This document shows, piece by piece, positions 25,696 through 33,873 of a DNA stretch of 64,000 bases; position 1 is the first letter of the stretch, and every line of letters starts with the position of its first letter. The DNA comes from Bin127 sp965203505 (GTDB lineage: Bacteria; Chloroflexota; Dehalococcoidia; Lucifugimonadales; Lucifugimonadaceae). The stretch is from NCBI GenBank assembly GCA_965203505.1, contig OZ241880.1:2480001-2544000 (forward strand), in the 5' to 3' direction. A program made the translations under genes and the position numbers. The notes under the pieces were generated by a model. That model was not told where the DNA came from, searched no databases, and saw only the letters and a list, made by a program, of their open reading frames with translations.

Positions 25696-26265
25696 ATGAG
25701 GCATCTGTGGAAAGCTGTCGCGCTCGTATCCGATCTATTGCTGACAGTGCTGTTTTGGTTTGCCTCGCCCGAAGATTTCCGCGACGCTCTTGCCGCATTG
25801 GTGTCGCTCGAACCCATCGAACTGGTGATCGCTGTTCAAATCTTGTTCCTGAGCCTGATTGTGGCGTGGGTCATCTTCGACGAACGTGAAAATCTGCCGA
25901 CCATCGCCGGAAGGTATCGACTGCGCCGGCTGTCCCCACTGGTCGGCGAACTGTTGCAGTTCAAAGAGATGCGTCTAGCCGATCAGACAGTGCCGGAACT
26001 GAGCGAACACTTTACCGCCGGTCAACTGTCCAAGAAGCTGGACGATCTGCGCGTCCCGCATCCCGATCTAACGATCAAGAAGCATTCGGATTGGTCGCGC
26101 CGCGATGTCGACAGATTCTTTCTGATGCTGGCGTTCCTGACCGGACTGCGCAACTTGTGCGCCGAAGGCAACCTGAAGAAGGCGCGAACCTTCTACACTG
26201 ATGCGTTGGAATCAGCCGCATCGAGCCGATTGGATCGCTCTCTACCCGTTCGCCGCGATCTGTGA
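25696..26265 (+). CDS. Two-helix membrane protein, cassette cargo
   Basis: 189 residues. Two predicted membrane helices lie in the first 65 residues (AVALVSDLLLTVLFWFA and IELVIAVQILFLSLIVAWVIF), followed by a soluble domain with RLSPLVGELLQFKEMRLAD, DDLRVPHPDLTIK and DRFFLMLAFLTGLRNLCAEG. No named family. Small membrane proteins with a cytoplasmic domain are common effectors in defence cassettes, but here this is only a guess from location. An ATG in another frame at 25686 has the better ribosome site; the hydrophobic pattern favours the frame given. Confidence 0.55.
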   Translation: MRHLWKAVALVSDLLLTVLFWFASPEDFRDALAALVSLEPIELVIAVQILFLSLIVAWVIFDERENLPTIAGRYRLRRLSPLVGELLQFKEMRLADQTVPELSEHFTAGQLSKKLDDLRVPHPDLTIKKHSDWSRRDVDRFFLMLAFLTGLRNLCAEGNLKKARTFYTDALESAASSRLDRSLPVRRDL

Positions 26266-26472
26266 GAAGGGCGCCGCTGTCCGATCCGGCACATCGCAGT
26301 TCGCGTCCATCTGAGCGCTCAGTTGCTCCAAGCGACTCTCGATACTCTCCAACATCTGCCAGATGCCTTCGAGGCGTTCCAGTTCAGTGCGTTCCGGTAC
26401 GATGTTTCTGACATTTTTGCAGCATGTCCCCGTATCACAGATTATCGCGCGATGAATTCCGTGAAGCGTCAC
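26242..26472 (-). CDS. Possible small coiled-coil protein
   Basis: 76 codons from a GTG. The middle is a convincing amphipathic heptad pattern (ERLEGIWQMLESIESRLEQL), unlike chance translation, but there is no clear ribosome site and no family. It overlaps the end of the convergent membrane protein gene. Could be a decayed regulator. Confidence 0.25.
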   Translation of the reverse strand: MTLHGIHRAIICDTGTCCKNVRNIVPERTELERLEGIWQMLESIESRLEQLSAQMDANCDVPDRTAAPFSQIAANG

Positions 26473-27128
26473 GAATCGTCTGTCACGGTCGACACGGACG
26501 AGTTGCGACAGACTCGGGGCGTTACATGCCCCCTGAACGTGGAACCGAGATTCGTGGCAAATCCTCGCACGTCACGCAAGGGGACTGGTGTCCCTGTGGC
26601 AGGAGGCGGACTTGCGCGGTTCCACGCGCCTTCGCGGCTCTGGCCGCGAGGCAGGAATCTTGACGCGTTTGTCCGCCCAGTGTCGAACAGCCGCGGTGAC
26701 CGCTCGTCAGTTGTGACAGCTCCCTGGACGGCGCGTCGCGGCTGGAGACGGGATACTCTCCCGGCTTGAGCGGGTAACGGTCGGAGCTTGGCCGCAGGAC
26801 GACGCGCGTCGCCTGAGAGGCGGCCGGCTCGACAGGCCTGCGGCGACGCATGGTTGCGACCGTGCCGCGGCCCGTGTCTTGCCGCGATGCCCCTGCGCTT
26901 TCGAGACTCGCGGACCTGTAGCTAGAGACTGTTGCATTTCTGGCATGCAGGGCGTCGAGCAACAGTTGCATCGCTGGGGCCGCATCGCCGCGCGAAGGTC
27001 GAGTGACTGGAGCGATGCTCCTAGAACCCGAACCGCGCCCGCCGGGGAACGTAATCGCTGAACGCGTATCGGGAGACTGGCGCGTGTTGGTCGGTTCCGC
27101 CGGTTCCTGCTGTCGATGGGAGCGGGCA
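26473..27128. other. GC-rich stretch without a supported gene
   Basis: About 650 bp between cargo and leader B. Long frames exist on both strands because of GC content. None has a ribosome site or a recognisable domain. Confidence 0.35.
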
Positions 27129-27433
27129 CGCGCGTCACCCCTTATGGGGCGTTGCGGTCGCCGCCTCCTGTGTGATGTCATTGCCGTGTACAGGGAATCG
27201 GGTGTCTGCGCGGAGTCGCGATTCTGTCCGTCCCAAAGCGGAATCCGGTTCGGAAATGAGTGCGACGGGCGAATAATGCCACATACCAGCGAGTGAACGA
27301 ATCCAGTGCTGGTTCCGCCCTTACAGGAAGTGTCCCAGTTCAAACATCGCGTTTCCGCGAGGGGACGGGCAGAGGCAGATTCATCGATGCCCCGATTGGG
27401 AATCGCGGAATCGCGAGCAAGGAGAACGAGCGA
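27129..27433 (+). repeat. Cassette leader, copy B (full)
   Basis: About 305 bp ending at the HTH start codon. Blocks conserved with copies C, D and E are CCTTATGGGGCGTTGC, TGTGATGTCATTGCCGTGTA, AGTCGCGATTCTGTCC (a GAATCGCGATTC palindrome in other copies), CGGGCGAATAATGCCACA, GTTTCCGCG and CCCCGATTGGGAATCGCG. The strong conservation of a non-coding stretch points to a promoter/regulatory or recombination function. Confidence 0.85.
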
Positions 27434-27838
27434 ATGAGCAAGACCAGCGGCGACGACGCGAATGCACAAAGGGAGACGAGGAGCCTCAATGACATGCACG
27501 ACCTGCGTCTCACGGCGCTTCTGTTCGATCTGGTCGAAGCCCACGGCCGCGTGAAGGCCACTGAGGCTATCGGTGTGAGCTACGGCGCGCTGGCACGGGC
27601 GGCGGACACCGGGCGACTGTCGGGCTGCATGCGCGATGCATGGACGCACCACAATACGAAAGCTGCAGGATATGGAGATGCGGCGGACCAGAATGACTCT
27701 GGAGGCTGCCGACCGAGGTCGGAACGGCTGGCGATCCCGGGAAATGAGACCTTGGAGACTCGTCTTGGATTAGTGGCTATTGGCGTTCAAAGTGTCGCTT
27801 TTCCAGATTGCTATGTATTTCCAGTATCTTCTTTGTAG
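27434..27838 (+). CDS. Helix-turn-helix protein of the cassette family, copy B
   Basis: 134 residues. The first ~70 match the other copies: HDLRLTALLFDLVEAHGRVK, then the HTH IGVSYGALARAADTGRLSG. The core layout (alanine-rich helix, turn GVSY, recognition helix GALARAADTGRL) suggests sequence-specific DNA binding. After MRDAWTHHN the sequence diverges from the family and runs into the next cargo gene on the opposite strand, so the C-terminus is replaced. AAGGAGAACGAGCG precedes the ATG. Probable regulator of the leader; unproven. Confidence 0.7.
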   Translation: MSKTSGDDANAQRETRSLNDMHDLRLTALLFDLVEAHGRVKATEAIGVSYGALARAADTGRLSGCMRDAWTHHNTKAAGYGDAADQNDSGGCRPRSERLAIPGNETLETRLGLVAIGVQSVAFPDCYVFPVSSL

Positions 27839-28319
27839 TCTCGCCTTGGGTGTAGACACTTGGAATACTCTTGGCAGCCCTCGCTGCTTCCTCGAACGCG
27901 CCCTTACGGGCGGCGCTGATTGCCACGAATTTCAGGGTTTCGGATCTGGAGTAGTGGCTGGAATCTGCCTGCCCCGCCTCGATAGCCTTTTGGTATGCCC
28001 CATGCCTGACCGCGTGCTCCGCCACGAGCCTTAGAGCGTCGCTTCGGTCGGAGGCGCTGGTGACAGATTTGGCAGAAATCAACATTTGTTGCAAATCAAC
28101 TAAAGAGTTTGGGGAAGCAGGCAAGAAGGTCGTTTGAACGGGCACCTCAGCCGATTCTCGATTGGCTTTGGAGATTGGTTCGTCATTGATGCCTGAACCG
28201 CCCAAGGACCGAAAAAACCCGGGCCGCACACGAAAAATCAGAGCAACTACGGCCACAACCAGACTCAGAATGCTGGCGATGGCGCCGAAGTTCGCTAGTG
28301 TTGAATCGAAAGGCAACAC
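27777..28319 (-). CDS. Single-pass membrane protein with TPR-like helices, cargo
   Basis: 180 residues. One N-terminal membrane helix (FGAIASILSLVVAVVALIF) is followed by a linker and two or three helical repeats rich in alanine: SDALRLVAEHAVRHGAYQKAIEAGQ and SETLKFVAISAARKGAFEEAA, similar to TPR-type hairpins. The two repeats align with each other (LR/KF-VA-A-R-GAY/F-A), so this is an internal duplication. Overlaps the end of the HTH gene. No enzymatic motif. It could be a membrane sensor or effector of a defence cassette. Confidence 0.65.
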   Translation of the reverse strand: MLPFDSTLANFGAIASILSLVVAVVALIFRVRPGFFRSLGGSGINDEPISKANRESAEVPVQTTFLPASPNSLVDLQQMLISAKSVTSASDRSDALRLVAEHAVRHGAYQKAIEAGQADSSHYSRSETLKFVAISAARKGAFEEAARAAKSIPSVYTQGETTKKILEIHSNLEKRHFERQ

Positions 28320-28372
28320 CGGATAGATACCTCCGCACGAAGCCCTATTTTACAACCGGAAGGGGCACAGCC

Positions 28373-28410
28373 TTAGTTGGCCATGTTGATATTAGTTGGC
28401 CATGTTGATA
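28373..28410 (+). repeat. Exact tandem repeat, 2 x 19 bp
   Basis: TTAGTTGGCCATGTTGATA twice in direct tandem, just upstream of the TM-TPR-like gene (on its promoter side). May be an operator duplication or a slippage product. Confidence 0.7.
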
Positions 28411-28574
28411 AAGAGTATCCCCGTCGACAATCGGAGGTCACCTCGTGAACACGAGTCTTTGCGAGATCCCTCAAGGCCGAGGGGTGACATCGGAATCTCT
28501 GCCTAGTCCATAGACCGCGGCTACGGCCCTCCATGGGTGAATATATGACATCCGAATCACCCCAGAGCAACTCG

Positions 28575-28770
28575 GAAATCACTCCAATGGGATATTGCTG
28601 ACTTCATTGATGGCTTGACTGTCCGAACCACCTCGGAATAGGTTGACGCGGTGCAGTTCTTCTCTCGTCGTCTCGTTGAAGATTTGGGATACTCACGCGA
28701 GCAGAGCCAGAAACGCCCGGTGTTCAGAGTACGAGTTCGTCCGTTAGTCTCACTGGCAGCTAACGGTTGC
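28575..28770 (+). pseudogene. N-terminal remnant of an N-6 DNA methylase / type I-like restriction gene
   Basis: One frame reads WDIADFIDGLTVRTTSE, stop, VDAVQFFSRRLVEDLGYSRE, QSQKRPVFRVRVRP. This resembles the opening of N-6 methylase/restriction proteins with a SRRLVEDxGY motif. An in-frame TAG lies at about 28639, and nothing recognisable follows. Most of the gene is gone. Assignment rests on pattern memory, without an alignment. Confidence 0.4.
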
Positions 28771-28861
28771 ATTCGACCGCTCTATCGACTCGACTGTATT
28801 TGTACGGGCTGAATCCCCTGCGCGGGTGCCAAAAACGCCGCGGAAATCTCGCAAAAGAGGT

Positions 28862-29169
28862 CATGCGCGTCCCCCTTTAAACGGCATTGCAGATTCACGG
28901 CTTCGTGTAATGTCATTGCCGTGTACAAGGAATCGAGTGTCTGCGCTGAATCGCGATTCTGTCCGGTCCAAAGCAGAAACCGGTTCAGATAAAGGTGCAA
29001 CGGGCGAATAATGCCACATCCCCGCGAGCGATGAATGTCCAGTGCGGGTTCCACACCTACAGGACGTGCCTGAGTTCAAACCGCGCGTTTCCGCGCGCGA
29101 CCTGACCGAGGCCGATTCACCGGTGCCCCGATTGGGAATCGCGAAAACGCGCGGCAGGAGAACGAGCAC
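28862..29169 (+). repeat. Cassette leader, copy C (full)
   Basis: Same block order as copy B, with the perfect palindrome GAATCGCGATTC in the middle and CGCGCGTTTCCGCGCG further on, ending in GGCAGGAGAACGAGCAC before the ATG. All full copies have the same orientation and the same distance to the HTH gene. Confidence 0.85.
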
Positions 29170-29448
29170 ATGAGCAAGACCGGCGGCGATGCCGCGAATG
29201 CGCAAAAAGCGTCGAGGCGTCTCGCCGACGTGCACGATCTACGGCTCACGGCCCTTCTGTTCGACCTCGTCGAAGCCCAAGGCCGCGTGAAGACCGCAAA
29301 GGCTCTGGGCGTGAGCTACGGCGCGCTGGCCAGGGCCGCGGACACGGGGCGACTGACGGGCCGCATGCGCGAGGCTCAGGCACGGCGTCTGCGCGGCGCG
29401 TCAGCGACGGAAGCTCCGACGACCACCACCGCACAGTCGCATGACTAG
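29170..29448 (+). CDS. Helix-turn-helix protein of the cassette family, copy C
   Basis: 92 residues; the most complete-looking copy with its own stop. VHDLRLTALLFDLVEAQGRV is followed by the HTH LGVSYGALARAADTGRLTG and a short Ala/Thr tail. GGCAGGAGA precedes the ATG. Predicted DNA-binding protein, perhaps acting on the leader palindromes. The relatives I recall from Chloroflexota are longer, with a coiled coil and a C-terminal ...LTLGLW tail, so this copy may be shortened. Confidence 0.75.
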   Translation: MSKTGGDAANAQKASRRLADVHDLRLTALLFDLVEAQGRVKTAKALGVSYGALARAADTGRLTGRMREAQARRLRGASATEAPTTTTAQSHD

Positions 29449-29602
29449 CCGGAGGATCGAGCGGGACACCGTGGAGAACCCAAGCGGAACGGGAACCTGT
29501 TGTGACGCTCCCACCTTCCATGGCAGTGACTTCTCGGACATCTAACCGCTGTAGACTTCTACCTCTGAACGTCCTGCTACAACCAGCGATCGCGCGTCAT
29601 GC

Positions 29603-30436
29603 GTGAGCGTGGCTCACGAATCATGCGCAGGGAGGAAGCACTTGGTAGATAACGCTCCTAGCAAGTATCGTCTCGCTCTGAACCACCAACATGATGAACT
29701 CGTGTCCTCCATCAATCAGGCTCGCGAATTGATCTCCCATTCCGGCGAAAAAGGCGCAGACATAGAGCAGAAGATCCGAGACAGTCTTGCCCAGGTGTTG
29801 CCTGAACGGATAGGGGTGTCTCATGGCTTCGTCATTGACTCCGATGGCAACGAGTCCAAGCAGATGGACGTCGTGCTTTACGACAAGATGAACGCGCCGA
29901 AGATTTATACGAGCCAGAGAGTTCAGATCTTCCCAGTTGAATCCGTCTACATGTGCGGCGAAGTCAAAACCGTGTTGGACCGTGCTTCGTTGAGCGACAG
30001 CTTTGACAAGTGCCTCAGCTTCAAGAATCTGTCGAGAACCGCATACGACGCCTCGCTTTTTGACAGTAAGGTCGAAATACGAAGACCGCGGGAATCGTTT
30101 TTCTTCACCGTGGCCTTTCGGAGCGCGGGATTGCAGGACCTCCATCAATCGATCATTCGTCCATATGAAAGGAAGTTGGCCCGACACAAGGGAATCGACA
30201 CAGTCGTTGTTCTCAACAACGCCTCCGATGCCAAGAACATCATTGTGAATCACATGCCCAACCCCGATGGATCGGTGGGATTAGTCTCGTTCTGCTCGCT
30301 CGACAGTTCTTATACGACTGTTTATCGAGCAAGAAAATCTTGGGCGATGTTCGTCGGTCTTATGCTCAAGGTGATTGTCCTTGTTCCATCCCCCACAATC
30401 GACATGCTTCCGTATCACGGCGTTGAACCGTTCTGA
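29603..30436 (+). CDS. DUF6602 domain protein (predicted nuclease), cargo
   Basis: 277 residues. The DUF6602 pattern is clear: SHSGEKGADIEQKIRDSLAQ, LPERIGVSHGFVIDSDGNES, KQMDVVLYDK, then FPVESVYMCGEVKTVLD. The GFVIDS..QMDVVLYD..EVKT series gives the D...ExK layout of a restriction-endonuclease-like fold. The C-terminal part has KGIDTVVVLNNA and a hydrophobic stretch. The start could be the GTG at 29603 or a later codon. A single-gene cassette between HTH copies C and F. Function unknown; the family is frequent in mobile and defence contexts. Confidence 0.8.
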   Translation: MSVAHESCAGRKHLVDNAPSKYRLALNHQHDELVSSINQARELISHSGEKGADIEQKIRDSLAQVLPERIGVSHGFVIDSDGNESKQMDVVLYDKMNAPKIYTSQRVQIFPVESVYMCGEVKTVLDRASLSDSFDKCLSFKNLSRTAYDASLFDSKVEIRRPRESFFFTVAFRSAGLQDLHQSIIRPYERKLARHKGIDTVVVLNNASDAKNIIVNHMPNPDGSVGLVSFCSLDSSYTTVYRARKSWAMFVGLMLKVIVLVPSPTIDMLPYHGVEPF

Positions 30437-30538
30437 TCAGAGGCCATTTGATTCCATCGAATTGTTCCAGAGACTGATATGGATCAATAGCGGAGTGCGC
30501 CGGAAAAGGTTTCCGAGAATCGATCGGAGTTACAGCGG

Positions 30539-31666
30539 ATGCCGACCTGCGGACTCCATAGGCGATTCGACACCGATGTCTGCTCGAAGGCCGACTGCTT
30601 GAAGGCCGCGAAGACCTTGGGCGTGAGCTACGGCGCGCAGGCTAGGGCCGCGGACACCGGGCGACTGTCAGGCCGCATGAGCGACGCACACACGCGGCAT
30701 CTGCTAGGCGACGAGTCGGAGCCCGACGAGAATCATCGAGAGGATCTGGCGGGCCTTGAAAGTCGCGTGTCCGCGCTGGAGGAAGGAGCACGGGATTCGG
30801 CCGAAGGCGAAGATGCGCAGTTCATCAAGCTGCGACAAGGGTTGACGAAGATCGGCGAGGAACTGGAACGTCACGACCGTCGCATCGCCGCGCTGGAGTC
30901 CAGAGGCTGGACGCTTCCGTCAGCGACAGCAGCCACGGTGGAACATTCGACGCCATCGCGTCCGGCGTACGAGCTTGTCGTGTCGCTGCAGCCCGCCCCC
31001 GGCAACGACGAGAAGCGGTTCGGCGCGACGGCACCGTTGGTCGTACCTAGTAAGATGGGGCACGGTATGCGTGCAAATGATGCGGTCATAGAGCGGCGAG
31101 TAGAACAGGCGGTGTCAGACTACATCACGCATCACAGGAACGACGCTATCGAAGAGCAACGATTCTATCGGGATACGCCGACGCTCAGCCAAGTGATCAC
31201 GCGGGCAGCTCATGCGTGTACAGCGGGCGGTGGGAAGCACCCGCACCAATATCGGATCCCTCGCGATGCCCTCCGGGAGTTCGGGGCGCGCCTTGCCGGC
31301 AGAGAACGGGTCATAAGGGAAGCAACATCCTTCGACGAACTACATGAGATCGTTCGGGAGGTCGGTGAACCGATCCGCATGATCGGCGAGCTCACGATCT
31401 ACGACACCGCGCAACGCATCGGTTGCAAACTCGGTCTCCCTCCAGCGAAGATCTACCTGCACAGTGGCACACGGAGCGGTGCCGTAGCCATTGGAATCCA
31501 CCGCAGCCGCACATCCATCCCCGTCAAGGAACTGCCTAAGCCTTTCGCAGTTCTCGAACCATACCAGATCGAGGATTGCCTTTGCATCTTTAAGGGGCTG
31601 CTGTCGGGCGAACGAGCCACCTCGGGCACACGCTGCGGATGCAACGGCCAAGTCTGTGTGCGCTAG
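30539..31666 (+). CDS. Apparent fusion: HTH-family remnant plus hypothetical cargo protein
   Basis: 375 codons. Up to about residue 172 this is copy F of the cassette HTH family without its N-terminus: TLGVSYGAQARAADTGRLSG, then a coiled coil (GLESRVSALEEGARDS, EELERHDRRIAALES) and YELVVSLQPAPGNDEKRFGA. From MGHGMRAND (ATG at 31067) a different protein begins, with HQYRIPRDALREFGARL and GELTIYDTAQRIGCKLGLPP, AKIYLHSGTRSGA. The second part resembles a recurrent hypothetical family seen in accessory regions and was probably expressed on its own. I read the join as an insertion of cargo within an HTH gene that happens to keep frame. The coding sequence upstream of 30600 is degenerate and lacks the leader. 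Confidence 0.55.
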   Translation: MPTCGLHRRFDTDVCSKADCLKAAKTLGVSYGAQARAADTGRLSGRMSDAHTRHLLGDESEPDENHREDLAGLESRVSALEEGARDSAEGEDAQFIKLRQGLTKIGEELERHDRRIAALESRGWTLPSATAATVEHSTPSRPAYELVVSLQPAPGNDEKRFGATAPLVVPSKMGHGMRANDAVIERRVEQAVSDYITHHRNDAIEEQRFYRDTPTLSQVITRAAHACTAGGGKHPHQYRIPRDALREFGARLAGRERVIREATSFDELHEIVREVGEPIRMIGELTIYDTAQRIGCKLGLPPAKIYLHSGTRSGAVAIGIHRSRTSIPVKELPKPFAVLEPYQIEDCLCIFKGLLSGERATSGTRCGCNGQVCVR

Positions 31667-31830
31667 ACGTTGTAGACGGCCAGTCAAGCCAAAGTACCGC
31701 GCTGTTTGAGGCAAACGGAGGCAAGGGAGCTTAGAAGCCACGCCTGATCGGGCAGCGTACGTGCTGCTGACAGAGTTCCGGCAACATGAACACTTGGACG
31801 CAGGCAATTTATTGGCTCGTCCGCGTGCGA

Positions 31831-32592
31831 CTATGGCGCCGGGTCTGGTGTGGTTTCCCCTGCGTAGCTGCGTACGATCATTCGCAATCGTCGGTAGTGG
31901 CTTCGAAGCGCATTTTCCATTTCCGAGTCCGCGGCAGGTTCGTCGGCGTATCGCAACAGATCTGCGAGATACTGGTCGCTCAAACCAACCCCACGAGATG
32001 CTCTAAGCAAGGACAGCATGTAACCCGTGACCTGTTCCGACATCACCATGAATGTCCAAGATTCGTGATGCTTGCCCGATTGGGTTTCTAAGGCGTCCCA
32101 TAATCGTCGGTACTCTTTCTGAAGTTCGTCCTGAATCTCCGGTGAAGGTCCCACACGCCGCTGAATTTTCCGCGGATTAACAAAACCGTAAAGGATGCTG
32201 ATCGTGATCCCAATCAAAGCAGGGACACCCACGACGAGCAAAAATGTCAAGTGCGGCCACACATCGCCGTTCGCTTCGCTTACGAACCAGTTCCATCCTG
32301 CAAGCATTCCGAGGATCATCCCGACAAAACGGTTGGTCATGTCGATGATGCGGGCACCCAGATGTTCTCCGGTCGGAATGCCGCCCAAGATCAGAACGGC
32401 CGCGCTGAGAATGGCGAACAGGGATGCTTTGACTCCCGAAGAGACGTCTCCATCGACCCACAGATACATCACTGCTAAGCAGATTGCTATGAACGACACT
32501 CCGAATTTCAATGTCGAAAATGCAATTCGGAATCTGGCAGACGCTGTTGGGACTGAGGTTTGTATAGAGGGGGGCATGTGAGGATGCGACAT
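31831..32592 (-). CDS. Four-helix membrane protein, cargo
   Basis: 253 residues, with membrane segments near FGVSFIAICLAVMYLWV, ASLFAILSAAVLILGGI, FVGMILGMLAGWNWFV and LTFLLVVGVPALIGITISIL. The C-terminal ~110 residues are soluble and helical (EIQDELQKEYRRLWDALE, ENALRSHYRRLRMIV). GGAG sits 8 bases before the ATG. No family recognised. The pore-like N-terminus with a cytoplasmic helical tail would suit a membrane effector, but this is inference. Confidence 0.65.
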   Translation of the reverse strand: MSHPHMPPSIQTSVPTASARFRIAFSTLKFGVSFIAICLAVMYLWVDGDVSSGVKASLFAILSAAVLILGGIPTGEHLGARIIDMTNRFVGMILGMLAGWNWFVSEANGDVWPHLTFLLVVGVPALIGITISILYGFVNPRKIQRRVGPSPEIQDELQKEYRRLWDALETQSGKHHESWTFMVMSEQVTGYMLSLLRASRGVGLSDQYLADLLRYADEPAADSEMENALRSHYRRLRMIVRSYAGETTPDPAP

Positions 32593-33124
32593 CGATGAGC
32601 TCCTTCAATCAAATACACGGCGAAACACTCGTCGCTGTGCAATTTCGTGTTGCGAACGTTGATGATATTGCGAATGCAAGCCATCGACCATAGATTTCGT
32701 CTGGTCCGATCCTAGGGACGAGACGGCGGCACCCAATCCGCGGCGTCGCCATCCCGTCCAAGGAACGGGGGGTAGGTGGGCAAGGTCGCGGGCGTAACTT
32801 CGGGCTTTTGCGACGCGACTGAGTAGACATCGCTGCGACTGCCACGGTCGCGTAAGGGTACAGGGTGCGCGTGATCGCTGGCCTTTGCGCGGCATCGGCC
32901 GTCGCCGTCGCTGTGGGCGTCTGGGAGACGGGTCAACGACGTGTCCGACCAAACTGAGGCATCATAGGGGCGCCGCGTCCTGACGACGCATCGGATGTTC
33001 TGCACAGGACTACAGCCACAAAGGGCTGTGTTCCGGGACCAGCGAGGGGCGGATTGGACGTTGAACAACAACCTCGATAACCGAACGATGGTCGGTTGCG
33101 CGATGCTGCCTGCCTCTTAAGGTG
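32593..33124. other. Region without a supported gene
   Basis: About 530 bp between cargo and leader D. Frames on the minus strand read proline-rich text with no domain or ribosome site. Confidence 0.35.
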
Positions 33125-33432
33125 TGACACGGGCATCATCCTTTATGAGGCATTGCCGTCACCGAGCCGGGTGTGATGTCATTGTCGTGTACAGGGAATC
33201 GGTTGTTGTCGCGGAATCGCGATTCGGTCCGTATCAAAGCGGAATCCGGTTCGGAAAAGGGAGTAAAGGACGAATACTGCCACATGCCCGCGAGCGAAAG
33301 AATCCAGTGCCGGTTCCACGCCTATAGGACGTGTCTGAGTTCAAACCGCGCGTTTCCGCGCGGGATGGACGGAGGCAGATTCATCGATGCCCCGATTGGG
33401 AATCGCGAAAACGCGCGGGAGGAGAAGAGGCC
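33125..33432 (+). repeat. Cassette leader, copy D (full)
   Basis: Same block order as copies B, C and E, including TGTGATGTCATTG, GAATCGCGATTC, CCGCGCGTTTCCGCGCGGG and CCCCGATTGGGAATCGCG. Ends at GGGAGGAGAAGAGGCC before the ATG of a broken HTH gene. Confidence 0.85.
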
Positions 33433-33765
33433 ATGATTAGCACCGGAGGAAACGCTGCAAATGCGCAGAACGACAAGTCGAGTGTCGACAACATCCACGA
33501 TCTGCGTCTCGCAGCGTTGCTGTGTGACCTCGTCGAAGCCAGGGGCAGGAGAGGCACCGCGGAGACCTTGGGCGTGAGTTACAGCGCGCTGGCCAGAGCC
33601 GCGGACACCGGGCGATAGACGGGCTGCAAGCGCGACGCTCTGACGCAGCATCTTCTCGAAGGCGCCGCGGAGTTTGACGAGGAGCATCTGGCGGGCCTTC
33701 AACGGCGCGTGGACGCGTTGGACGAAACCGGTCCGCCACCTCGCCTGCGCCTGCGCCGATCGTAG
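33433..33765 (+). pseudogene. Helix-turn-helix protein of the cassette family, copy D (nonsense mutation)
   Basis: The first 61 codons match the family (IHDLRLAALLCDLVEARGR, LGVSYSALARAADTGR), then TAG at 33616-33618 interrupts. In frame after it the family continues (TGCKRDALTQHLLEGAAEFD, EEHLAGLQRRVDALDE) until TAG at about 33763. The leader upstream is nevertheless well conserved. Confidence 0.75.
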
Positions 33766-33873
33766 ATCGTCCGCCGGCATCGCATCCAGCGGCCAGCATC
33801 GAAACTTGAGTGTGGGCGCTGATAGTCTTTAACCGACTGAAAGGCTACGGAGAATTCAGGAGCGAATGTTGCT

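Noticed and set aside
26522..27652. Antisense frame of 376 codons
   Set aside because: It crosses leader B and the HTH gene on the opposite strand, with no ribosome site or domain.
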